Assembly (NCBI GenBank): GCA_002350805.1
Contig: DEFO01000027.1
Span: forward strand, 1 to 37,712
Reading direction: 5' to 3'
DNA from: Prevotella sp. UBA2850
Lineage (GTDB): Bacteria > Bacteroidota > Bacteroidia > Bacteroidales > Bacteroidaceae
DNA length: 37,712 bases
Of the stretch, positions 8,668 through 16,400 are shown in pieces. Positions within the stretch are counted from its first letter, which is position 1; the number at the start of each line of letters is the position of its first letter. A model generated the notes under the pieces. That model was not told where the DNA came from. It did not search any database and saw only the letters and a program-made list of their open reading frames with translations. The position numbers were made by a program, and so were the translations under genes.

Positions 8668-9933
8668 CTACTCCGCCCATTCCACGGAACGGAGGATTTT
8701 GTCGGTAGCACCAGAGCGGTTCATGACATAACTGCCGGCTTGGCGTCCACGCTCTTTGATGGTGTCGGGATGAGCAACGAGGTCGTTCATCAGTTGTTCG
8801 AAATCATGGCTGTTGGCGATTTCAAGACCGCCACCGTTCTGCTTCAAATCTTGCGCCTCCTGGAATCGGGCATTGTTGGGACCGAAGAACACGGGCACGC
8901 CCCACACGGCAGCCTCAGGCAGATTGTGAATACCCACGCCAAAACCTCCGCCCACATAAGCCACGTCGGCATAACGGTAGATGCTGGAGAGAAGGCCGTA
9001 GCAGTCGATAATCATCACATCGGCTTCTGAGAGAGTGCCCTTCACCTCGGGATTGTCGGCCTCAGAATAGAGCACTACCTTCTTGCCTTGTTCCACCAAC
9101 CGCTTTTTCAACAGGCCCACGCGCTCGGGCGACACCACATGGGTGGCGATGATGAGCTTCCAGTCTTTATCAGTAAAATAAGGGATGTAGATATCCTCGT
9201 CGGGCTCCCAACTGGAACCCACGATGAAGCATTTCCTCTGAGCTGCGGCTTCGGAAGCAACGGGCGATACGAACGACTCGACGAGCGGCAGTTGCTTGGC
9301 GGCATCCTTGATTTGCAGCACCCGGTCGAAACGGGTGTCGCCGGTAATCTCAACACGATGAATGCCGATGGTGGCGAGCAGCTCACGGCTGACCTCATTC
9401 TGCACGAAGAACTTGGTGAAGCACTTCAGCACCCGTCCGTATTGCCGTCCGTACCATCGGAAGAAAATCTGACCGGGACGGAAGATGCTCGACACACTAT
9501 AGGTGGGCACGCCACGGTGGCGGAGGATATGCAGATAGTTGTACCAGAACTCATACTTGATGAAGAACGCCATGCACGGACGGATGAGGCGCAGGAAACG
9601 GCGGGCGTTGGTGATCGTGTCGAGGGGCAGATAGCACACAATGTCGGCTCCCTCGTAGTTCTTGCGCACCTCATAGCCTGAGGGCGAGAAGAACGTGAGC
9701 AGAATCTTGTATTCGGGATGGTCGCGGCGGATGCGCTCCATGATGGGGCGCCCCTGCTCGAACTCGCCGAGCGAGGCAGCATGCACCCACACGTACTTGG
9801 CATTGGGGTCTACCTTCTGCTTGAGCACAGAGAAAGCCTCGCGCTCACCGCGCCACATCTTCCGCACTTTCTGGTTGAACAGGCTCACGATGGCTACGCC
9901 TGTCAGATAGAGGTAAATCACAATGTTGTACAT
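8668..9933 (-). CDS. waaA: 3-deoxy-D-manno-octulosonic acid (Kdo) transferase
   Basis: This 421-residue protein matches WaaA/KdtA of glycosyltransferase family 30, which adds Kdo from CMP-Kdo to lipid A precursor at the inner-membrane cytoplasmic face. Visible features: an N-terminal membrane anchor (MYNIVIYLYLTGVAIVSLF), the VWVHAASLGEFEQGRP motif with the conserved Glu, FIKYEFWYNYL, GDTRFDRV, FIVGSSWEPDED, and the C-terminal nucleotide-binding GGGFGVGIHNLPEAAVWGVPV. Length is typical. It is leftward, 43 bp downstream of gltX, and may share its transcript. Whether it is mono- or bifunctional is not evident. Confidence 0.95.
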   Translation of the reverse strand: MYNIVIYLYLTGVAIVSLFNQKVRKMWRGEREAFSVLKQKVDPNAKYVWVHAASLGEFEQGRPIMERIRRDHPEYKILLTFFSPSGYEVRKNYEGADIVCYLPLDTITNARRFLRLIRPCMAFFIKYEFWYNYLHILRHRGVPTYSVSSIFRPGQIFFRWYGRQYGRVLKCFTKFFVQNEVSRELLATIGIHRVEITGDTRFDRVLQIKDAAKQLPLVESFVSPVASEAAAQRKCFIVGSSWEPDEDIYIPYFTDKDWKLIIATHVVSPERVGLLKKRLVEQGKKVVLYSEADNPEVKGTLSEADVMIIDCYGLLSSIYRYADVAYVGGGFGVGIHNLPEAAVWGVPVFFGPNNARFQEAQDLKQNGGGLEIANSHDFEQLMNDLVAHPDTIKERGRQAGSYVMNRSGATDKILRSVEWAE

Positions 9934-9976
9934 TCCTGACGCTTAGTTACTTGTCACTTTTCCACTCTTCACTTTT

Positions 9977-11512
9977 TTATTCTTCACTCTTTGCCTGTCC
10001 GAGCACCTTGATGGCACGGCGCATGCGGCGCAGGGTCTCTTCCTTGCCGAGGAATGCCGAGATGTCGAACATGCCGGGACCTTTGCCCTCGCCGACGAGC
10101 GTTAGGCGCCAGGCATTCATGATGTTGCCCAGCTTGTAGCCTTTCTCCTCGATCCAAGCCTCAACCACACGCTCCTGGTTCTCGAGCGAGAAGTCGTCGA
10201 GCGTCTCCAACAGGTCGGCCAGCTCGGTCATGGCCTGCGGAGAGTCTTCCTTCCAGCGCTTCTTGCGGGTCTTCTCGTCGTATTCCATAGGAGGAATGAA
10301 GAAGAACGAGCACAACGGCCACAGCTCTTTGACGAACGACACACGGTCTTTCATCATAGACACTACTTTCGTGACACGCTCCATCGACTCGTCGACACCG
10401 TTGTTGGCGACAATAGGTGCGAAGAGCTGGGCAATCTCCTCATTGCTCTTGCGCAGGATATACTCGTGGTTGAACCAGATGCCTTTCTGATAGTCGAACT
10501 TCGCGCCGGCCTTCGAACAACGGCTGATGTCGAACGCCTCGACCAGTTCGTCGAGCGAGAAGATTTCCTGTTCGGTACCGGGGTTCCAGCCCAGCATGGC
10601 CAGGAAGTTGATGACGGCCTCGGGGAAATAGCCACTCTCGCGGTAACCAGAGCTTACCTCGCCCGTCTTGGGGTCGTGCCACTCAAGCGGGAACACGGGG
10701 AACCCCAGGCGGTCGCCGTCGCGCTTCGACAGTTTGCCCTTGCCCTCGGGCTTGAGCAACAGGGGCAGATGGGCGAAGCGGGGCATGGTGTCCTGCCAGC
10801 CGAAAGCCTCGTAGAGCAACACATGCAGGGGCGCACTGGGCAGCCACTCCTCACCACGGATGACATGCGAGATTTCCATGAGGTGGTCGTCTACGATATT
10901 GGCCAGGTGATAGGTGGGCAGTTCGTCGGCACTCTTGTAAAGCACCTTATCGTCGAGGATGTCGCTCTTGACACGCACCTCGCCGCGAATCATATCGTTG
11001 ACCAGCACCTCGCGGCCGGGCTCAATCTTGAAGCGCACCACATACTGGCTGCCATTCTCTATCTCTGCGCTTACCTCCTCGGCGCTCATGGTCAGCGAGT
11101 TACGCATCTGACCGCGCGTATGGGCATCGTATTGGAAATTCTGAATCTCAGCACGCTTGGCCTCCAGCTCCTCGGGAGTGTCGAAGGCGATGTAAGCCTT
11201 GCCAGCGTCGAGCAACTGGTCGACATATTTCTTATAGATGTCACGACGCTCACTCTGACGGTAAGGTCCCTTGGCACCGCCGAAGCTCACACCCTCGTCG
11301 AATTTGAGGCCGAGCCAGCGGAACGACTCGATGATATACTCCTCGGCTCCGGGCACGAAGCGGTTGGAGTCGGTGTCCTCAATACGAAACACAAAGTCGC
11401 CCCCATGCTGGCGGGCGAAGAGATAGTTGAACAGGGCGGTGCGCACACCACCTATGTGTAAAGCCCCTGTGGGACTGGGTGCAAAACGCACCCGAACCTT
11501 TCTTTCTGCCAT
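9977..11512 (-). CDS. gltX: Glutamate--tRNA ligase
   Basis: A 511-residue class I aminoacyl-tRNA synthetase charging tRNA-Glu. The start reads RFAPSPTGALHIGGVRTALF, with the HIGH-type motif as HIGG (about 19-22). FRIEDTD follows, then the KMSKS-type motif as KLSKR (about 260-265), and an all-helical anticodon-binding region to the C-terminus. Length agrees with bacterial GluRS. It begins at ATG 11512 and is divergent from the PgpH-type gene, sharing a 98-bp intergenic region. A TAATTTTG -7 box for gltX is at 11532-11539 (minus), without a clear -33. Confidence 0.97.
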   Translation of the reverse strand: MAERKVRVRFAPSPTGALHIGGVRTALFNYLFARQHGGDFVFRIEDTDSNRFVPGAEEYIIESFRWLGLKFDEGVSFGGAKGPYRQSERRDIYKKYVDQLLDAGKAYIAFDTPEELEAKRAEIQNFQYDAHTRGQMRNSLTMSAEEVSAEIENGSQYVVRFKIEPGREVLVNDMIRGEVRVKSDILDDKVLYKSADELPTYHLANIVDDHLMEISHVIRGEEWLPSAPLHVLLYEAFGWQDTMPRFAHLPLLLKPEGKGKLSKRDGDRLGFPVFPLEWHDPKTGEVSSGYRESGYFPEAVINFLAMLGWNPGTEQEIFSLDELVEAFDISRCSKAGAKFDYQKGIWFNHEYILRKSNEEIAQLFAPIVANNGVDESMERVTKVVSMMKDRVSFVKELWPLCSFFFIPPMEYDEKTRKKRWKEDSPQAMTELADLLETLDDFSLENQERVVEAWIEEKGYKLGNIMNAWRLTLVGEGKGPGMFDISAFLGKEETLRRMRRAIKVLGQAKSEE

Positions 11513-11547
11513 TGATTTTAAAATTTTGGTGCAAAATTACGTTTTTT

Positions 11548-11580
11548 TTTGCATATTAGCGTATTTTTTTTGTATTTTCG
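11548..11580 (+). promoter_or_regulatory. Promoter of the PgpH-type gene
   Basis: TTTG (11548-11551), a 21-nt spacer and TATTTTCG (11573-11580, one mismatch to TAnnTTTG) lie 30 nt upstream of the ATG at 11611. The gltX promoter on the opposite strand overlaps the same AT-rich stretch. Confidence 0.5.
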
Positions 11581-11610
11581 CAAAGTAAAACAGAAGATTA
11601 GGTAGAAAAC

Positions 11611-13662
11611 ATGAGTAAATTCAACATTGAAGACAATCATTTCTGGCGCGGTTTGCTGAGCCGTACCCTGCTGGTGCTCGTCACGGTAGCCATTATCGTG
11701 TGGTTCCTGCCACGCAACAGCGGTCCGCAGTTCCGCTACGACGTAGGCAAGCCCTGGATGTATGGCTCGTTCATCACCAAGTTCGACTTCCCCATCTACA
11801 AGACCGACGAGGCCATCAAGGCCGAGCGCGACAGCTTGGCCGACGAGTTTGAGCCTTACTACGCCTATGCCGCCGATGTGGAGAAAGAGAAAATCGACGA
11901 GTTTATGAGCGACTTCAAGAATGGCATTCCGGGACTGTCGTACGACTATGTTAGAATCATCGCCGACCGACTGCACCGCATCTACCAGGCAGGCATCATG
12001 GCGGCTCCCGAATATTCGGAAATCAACAAAGACAGCACCAACATGGTGAGAATCATCAGCGGCAAGCAGGCCTCCAGCTTGATGATCAATTGCATCTACT
12101 CGACCATCGGTGCCTACGAACAGCTGCTCAATGACGAGAAGCTGGCGCCGCAGCGGGCTGTGCTGCAGAAATGTAACCTGAACAACTACATCACGCCTAA
12201 CCTGATTTACGACAAAGAGCGCAGCGAGACCGAGATGAACGACCTGATGGCAGGCATTCCGCTGGCCAGCGGAATGGTGCTCAGCGGCCAGAAAATCATC
12301 GACCGTGGCGAGATTGTCGACGACTATGCCTTCCGCGTGCTCAACTCGTTTGAGAAGGAGATGCAGAGACGCAGCGCCAACTCGAGCGAAATCACGTCGA
12401 CCATTCTCGGGCAGACACTCTTTGTGGCCATACTCATCATTCTCTTCACCCTATACCTGGTGCTCTACCGCAAAGAGTATTTCCAGAAACCCCGCAACAC
12501 CACCATGCTCTATGTGCTCATCACGTTGTTCCCCATCCTGGTATCACTGATGATGAAGCACGCCTTCCTGAGCGTCTACATACTGCCGTTTGCCCTTGTG
12601 CCCATCTTTGTGCGGGTGTTCATGGACGCCCGGACGGCCTTCATCTCGCTGGTGACGATGGTGCTGCTCTGCGCCGCTGCCGTGAAATACCAGTATGAGT
12701 TCATCATCATTCAGATCACCTCAGGACTGGTGGCTATCTATTCGCTGGGCGAACTATCGCAGCGTGCTCAGCTCTTCCGCACTGCCGTGCTCGTCACCCT
12801 CACCAGCGCGGCCGTCTATCTGGCCCTGCAGCTGATGCAAGACAACAGCATCTTCACCATGGACCACAGCATCTACATCTATTTTATCATGAATGGTGTG
12901 CTGCTATTGTTCGCCTACCCACTGATGTACCTCATTGAGAAAGCATTTGGATTTATCTCGAACGTCACGCTCATCGAGCTCTCGAACACCAGTAAAGACC
13001 CCTTGCGCAAACTCAGCGAGACGGCTCCCGGCACCTTCCAGCACAGCATCATGGTGAGCAACCTGGCCGCTCAGATTGCCAACAAGATAGGAGCCAACAC
13101 CCAACTCGTGCGCACAGGAGCGCTCTATCATGACATCGGAAAGATGGAAGACCCGGCCTACTTCACCGAAAACCAGGTGGGCGTGAACCCGCTGGAGAAA
13201 CTGCCGCGCCCGGAGGCCGCCCAGATGGTGATCAACCATGTCACCGAAGGTTTGAAACTGGGCGAGAAATACGACCTGCCGCGCATCATCACCGACTTCA
13301 TCATGACCCACCACGGCGAGGGAAAGACCAAGTATTTCTACATTTCTTATAAGAACGAGCACCCCGACGAGCCCATCGACGACACGCTCTTCGCTTATCC
13401 CGGGCCTAACCCGTTCACCCGTGAGCAAGCCATTCTGATGATGGCCGACTCGGTGGAGGCCGCCTCGCGCTCTCTGCCGGAGTACACCGAAGAGAGCATC
13501 AGCAACTTGGTGAACAAGATTATCGACACCCAAGTGGAAGAGGGCTACTTCACCGACTGCCCCATCACCTTCCGTGACATCAGCACAACGAAACAGGTGC
13601 TCATCAACCGCCTGAAGTCTATCTATCACACCCGCATCTCATACCCCGAGTTGAAGAAGTAG
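11611..13662 (+). CDS. 7TM-HD membrane phosphohydrolase, PgpH family
   Basis: The 683-residue protein has the 7TM-7TMR_HD architecture: an N-terminal helix (about 25-37), a large extracytoplasmic 7TMR-HDED domain (about 45-270), seven hydrophobic helices (about 275-460) and a cytoplasmic HD domain. HD residues are visible in QHSIMVSNLAAQIA, in ALYHDIGKMEDPAYF near residue 508 and in THHGEGKTKYFY. Characterised PgpH proteins of this architecture are c-di-AMP phosphodiesterases. I infer the same chemistry here; the second messenger in this organism is unproven. It is transcribed away from gltX with its own promoter. Confidence 0.9.
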   Translation: MSKFNIEDNHFWRGLLSRTLLVLVTVAIIVWFLPRNSGPQFRYDVGKPWMYGSFITKFDFPIYKTDEAIKAERDSLADEFEPYYAYAADVEKEKIDEFMSDFKNGIPGLSYDYVRIIADRLHRIYQAGIMAAPEYSEINKDSTNMVRIISGKQASSLMINCIYSTIGAYEQLLNDEKLAPQRAVLQKCNLNNYITPNLIYDKERSETEMNDLMAGIPLASGMVLSGQKIIDRGEIVDDYAFRVLNSFEKEMQRRSANSSEITSTILGQTLFVAILIILFTLYLVLYRKEYFQKPRNTTMLYVLITLFPILVSLMMKHAFLSVYILPFALVPIFVRVFMDARTAFISLVTMVLLCAAAVKYQYEFIIIQITSGLVAIYSLGELSQRAQLFRTAVLVTLTSAAVYLALQLMQDNSIFTMDHSIYIYFIMNGVLLLFAYPLMYLIEKAFGFISNVTLIELSNTSKDPLRKLSETAPGTFQHSIMVSNLAAQIANKIGANTQLVRTGALYHDIGKMEDPAYFTENQVGVNPLEKLPRPEAAQMVINHVTEGLKLGEKYDLPRIITDFIMTHHGEGKTKYFYISYKNEHPDEPIDDTLFAYPGPNPFTREQAILMMADSVEAASRSLPEYTEESISNLVNKIIDTQVEEGYFTDCPITFRDISTTKQVLINRLKSIYHTRISYPELKK

Positions 13663-13739
13663 CACCGGGGGAGCCGACGAGTTGCCAAACGAGGGATTTT
13701 TAGATAAGAATTGCCTACAATAAGGACACTGTTTGCGTA

Positions 13740-13781
13740 CACATTTCTTGCACAGAATTGCACTTTTGTGTAAGAAATGTG
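13740..13781. other. Long inverted repeat upstream of the FadL-like gene
   Basis: Fifteen-base arms (13740-13754 and 13767-13781) pair with one mismatch around a 12-nt loop. The repeat is about 78 nt after the PgpH-type stop and 64 nt before a TACCTTTG -7 box (13845-13852) for the next gene. No U-tract follows, so it is either a non-classical terminator or a regulatory site. Confidence 0.5.
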
Positions 13782-13879
13782 CAATATTTGGTTAACGAAT
13801 ATTAAATACAAGCCCCATAAATAAGAATTACCGAACAATTATCATACCTTTGCAACCAATTCAATAAAGGTATTTTAAG

Positions 13880-15484
13880 ATGAATAAATTAAAATTTGCT
13901 TGTTTAGCATGGGCTTTGACAGCAGGGATTGCTGCTCAAGCTGGAGGAATACTTACCAATACCAACCAAAGCGTAGCTTTTTTGAGGAATCCGGCGCGCG
14001 ATGCTGCCATCGGCCTCGACGGTGTTTACAGCAACCCGGCAGGTGTGATTTTCTTGGGCGATGGACTGCATCTGGGATTCAACTGGCAATATGCGCATCA
14101 GACCCGAACCATAGAGTCGCAAAATCAGCTCTTCAAACTTGGTTATAAGAACAATGGCCTCGACACCAAGGAGTTCGAGGGTGTGGCCAATGCGCCTATC
14201 ATCCCCTCGTTGCAGGCTGCCTACAACAAAGGCAACTGGTCGTTCCAGATGAACTTCTCGGTGCCTGGCGGCGGCGGCAAGTGCGAGTTCGACAAAGGCA
14301 TCGGCTCGTTCGAGACCGTAGTGGGCGGCATTGCCAGCCGTCTTATTGGCGTCTCGTCGGCCCTGAACAGCCAGATTGGCGCCCTCGGTGCCAGTGTCCC
14401 CAACGTCACGGGCTACGACGTTGACGGATATATGAAAGGAAAGCAGTTTTATTTCGGTCTGCAGCTGGGTGCTGCCCGCAAACTCAACGAGCATCTCTCG
14501 GTCTACGGAGGTCTCCGCCTGCTCTACGGAACAGCCTCGTATGAGGCCCGTCTGAACAACATCCGCGTGATGAACGGCTCAGAGGGAATGACGCTGCCCG
14601 AGTATTTCGCTGGTGTAGAAAAAGGCTTGCAGACGGCAGGTGTCAACATTGAGCATACCATCACTCAGGTTGTCGGTCAGGCAGTAGCAGCAGGAATGAC
14701 ACAGGAGCAGGCTATGCAGCTACCTCAGGTGCAGCAGTTGGTTGCTGCTGGGCAGAACTTGGAGGCAGTGGGTAATGAGCTCACAGCCAGTGCCACTACA
14801 CTCGCCCCCTACTCCAACGGTGTCAACCTTATGTCCGACCAGACAGGCTGGGGCATTGCTCCAGTGCTCGGCATCGACTATAAGACCGGCGCTTTCAACT
14901 TCGCAGCCAAGTATGAGTTCAAGACCCGTATGCGCATGAAGAACAAGTCGGACTTGAAGGAGGCCTCTGTCATCTCTGCCACTAATAAATTCGTCAACGG
15001 CACTAGCGTTCCAGAGGACGCCCCTGCCCTGCTGACCCTGGGAGCACAGTGGAGTGTGACCGACAATGTACGTCTGAACGCAGGCTACCATCACTTCTTC
15101 GACAAGAGCGCCCATTGGTATCAGCACAGCGAGAAACTGCTCGACAGCGACACCAACGAATATCTGGGCGGTGCTGAGTGGGACATCAACGACAAACTGC
15201 AGGTGAGCGGTGGCATGCAGCTCACACGCTACGGACTGACCGATGAGTATATGAACGACATGTCGTTTGTGGTCAACTCATGGACCTTCGGCCTCGGTGC
15301 CGGCTATAAGGTGAGCGACAAGGTGAAAATCAATGTGGCTTACTTCCAGACCAACTATGAGCACTACGACATGAACACTCCCGAGCAGAATATGCAGAGC
15401 CTCGGTCTCAACATCCCTGCCGGCAAGAACTCTTTTACCCGCACCAACAACGTGTTTGGCGTAGGCGTGGAACTGACGCTGTAA
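13880..15484 (+). CDS. Outer-membrane transport protein, FadL/OMPP1/TodX family
   Basis: A 534-residue protein with a signal peptide (MNKLKFACLAWALTAGIAAQ then AGG). FadL-type features follow: SVAFLRNPARDAAIGLDGVYSNPAGVIFLGDG, where the asparagine-proline-alanine plug region is typical, alternating amphipathic beta-strands, GWGIAPVLGIDYKTG, and a C-terminal strand ending VFGVGVELTL. FadL proteins are 14-strand barrels that let hydrophobic molecules through the outer membrane. The natural substrate cannot be assigned. A helical, Gln-rich insertion (about 240-300) departs from compact barrels. It is single-gene, with a terminator downstream. Confidence 0.88.
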   Translation: MNKLKFACLAWALTAGIAAQAGGILTNTNQSVAFLRNPARDAAIGLDGVYSNPAGVIFLGDGLHLGFNWQYAHQTRTIESQNQLFKLGYKNNGLDTKEFEGVANAPIIPSLQAAYNKGNWSFQMNFSVPGGGGKCEFDKGIGSFETVVGGIASRLIGVSSALNSQIGALGASVPNVTGYDVDGYMKGKQFYFGLQLGAARKLNEHLSVYGGLRLLYGTASYEARLNNIRVMNGSEGMTLPEYFAGVEKGLQTAGVNIEHTITQVVGQAVAAGMTQEQAMQLPQVQQLVAAGQNLEAVGNELTASATTLAPYSNGVNLMSDQTGWGIAPVLGIDYKTGAFNFAAKYEFKTRMRMKNKSDLKEASVISATNKFVNGTSVPEDAPALLTLGAQWSVTDNVRLNAGYHHFFDKSAHWYQHSEKLLDSDTNEYLGGAEWDINDKLQVSGGMQLTRYGLTDEYMNDMSFVVNSWTFGLGAGYKVSDKVKINVAYFQTNYEHYDMNTPEQNMQSLGLNIPAGKNSFTRTNNVFGVGVELTL

Positions 15485-15531
15485 AAACAAACGGAACTGA
15501 CACAGTAAAGACAAACATATCATCATACCAG

Positions 15532-15570
15532 CAATGCCCGGCAACAGATTGTCGGGCATTGTCGTTTTTT
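15532..15570 (+). terminator. Rho-independent terminator of the FadL-like gene
   Basis: A 9-bp perfect stem (CAATGCCCG 15532-15540 with CGGGCATTG 15553-15561) is followed within 4 nt by a run of six T (15565-15570). It lies about 48 nt after the stop codon. Confidence 0.85.
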
Positions 15571-15692
15571 ACATGAGTGGCCAACTGTTGTACATGACGG
15601 AGTATATCCGCATGAAGCAAAGCTATTGTTTACACTTCTACACTCCTATACTCCTAAAAAACCTTTCACTTACGCGAGCCTCCTAACTCCAT

Positions 15693-15729
15693 AAAAAATC
15701 CCGTTGAAGAGAATTCTCTTGCAACGGGA
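15693..15729 (-). terminator. Rho-independent terminator of the PepSY-like gene
   Basis: The arms TCCCGTTG (15699-15706) and CAACGGGA (15722-15729) enclose a second perfect palindrome (AAGAGAATTCTCTT), giving a long stem with one bulged G. On the minus strand it is followed by six T (15693-15698). It is about 33 nt beyond the stop at 15762. Confidence 0.85.
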
Positions 15730-15761
15730 ACAAAATATATGAATGAATCATACAGCCGGGG

Positions 15762-16208
15762 TTAATCGTCGAAGCCCATCAGGAGGCCGTTCTTGCTGAA
15801 CTTCAGCTCGATGTCATTAGCCAGCTCGACTTTGAAACCGTAGCTTTCCTTGTCGATTTTAAGGATGGCGGCACCAGGGAAGTTGGCGTTCACTTGGTTG
15901 AGGATGGGGGCGGGGACGAGAGCTGCGGGAACAGCACTGGGTTTGCACTCTATTTTTTCCCAGTTGCCGATGCGGTCGAATCCTATCTCGGTGCCGTCGT
16001 CGAGGCGGGTTTCGAACTTGGCTTTGAAGTTGCCGTCCTGCTGTGCATAGAGGATTTTCTTGCCGGGGAACTGCTTCTGGACAAAGGTCTTGGCTGCAGA
16101 GGGCAGCTGCGAGACGGAAATCATCACATCGTGGTTGGCGTTACATACCATTGTTTGCATCATCATGCACATCAGTGCTACCGTGAATAGTTTCATCTGC
16201 TTCATCAT
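15762..16208 (-). CDS. Secreted PepSY-like (BLIP-fold) protein
   Basis: From the ATG at 16208 this is 148 residues: a signal peptide (MMKQMKLFTVALMCMMMQTMVCNA) then two tandem PepSY-like repeats. Each repeat has an LP..A..FV.K.FPG or I...N.NFPG lead, a beta-hairpin with K.Y/F.KVEL, and a final strand. Bacteroidales carry many such small exported proteins (PepSY-like, DUF2874) of unknown function; the fold is related to the beta-lactamase inhibitor protein. The next in-frame ATG, one codon later, is equally possible. It has its own promoter and terminator. Likely periplasmic or surface; no enzymatic residues are evident. Confidence 0.8.
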   Translation of the reverse strand: MMKQMKLFTVALMCMMMQTMVCNANHDVMISVSQLPSAAKTFVQKQFPGKKILYAQQDGNFKAKFETRLDDGTEIGFDRIGNWEKIECKPSAVPAALVPAPILNQVNANFPGAAILKIDKESYGFKVELANDIELKFSKNGLLMGFDD

Positions 16209-16255
16209 TTTTCTATTTTTAAAAGGGTTATTACTCGTTTCTTTGTTTTGATATT

Positions 16256-16289
16256 GCAAAGATAATACGAGGAAATGGCCCTTTCCAAA
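16256..16289 (-). promoter_or_regulatory. Promoter of the PepSY-like gene
   Basis: On the minus strand a TTTG -33 box (16286-16289) lies 22 nt from a perfect TATCTTTG -7 box (16256-16263). The spacing is one longer than the usual 19-21. Predicted leader about 40 nt. Confidence 0.5.
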
Positions 16290-16400
16290 TATTTTCGAAT
16301 GAAACAGCAAAGGGTGTTGCGACAGACGCACGAATATGCGACAGATGACAAGAAATGCCCAAAATAGTGTCCGAAGGTGGGTGTTTCAGATGTCTGTTAA

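Noticed and set aside
10466..11461. Long rightward open frame of 331 codons
   Set aside because: It is exactly antisense to gltX, whose motifs are certain; GC-rich third positions often leave the opposite strand open.
16310..16346. Direct repeat TGCGACAGA (two copies) after priA
   Set aside because: Only nine bases long and two copies, with no associated feature.
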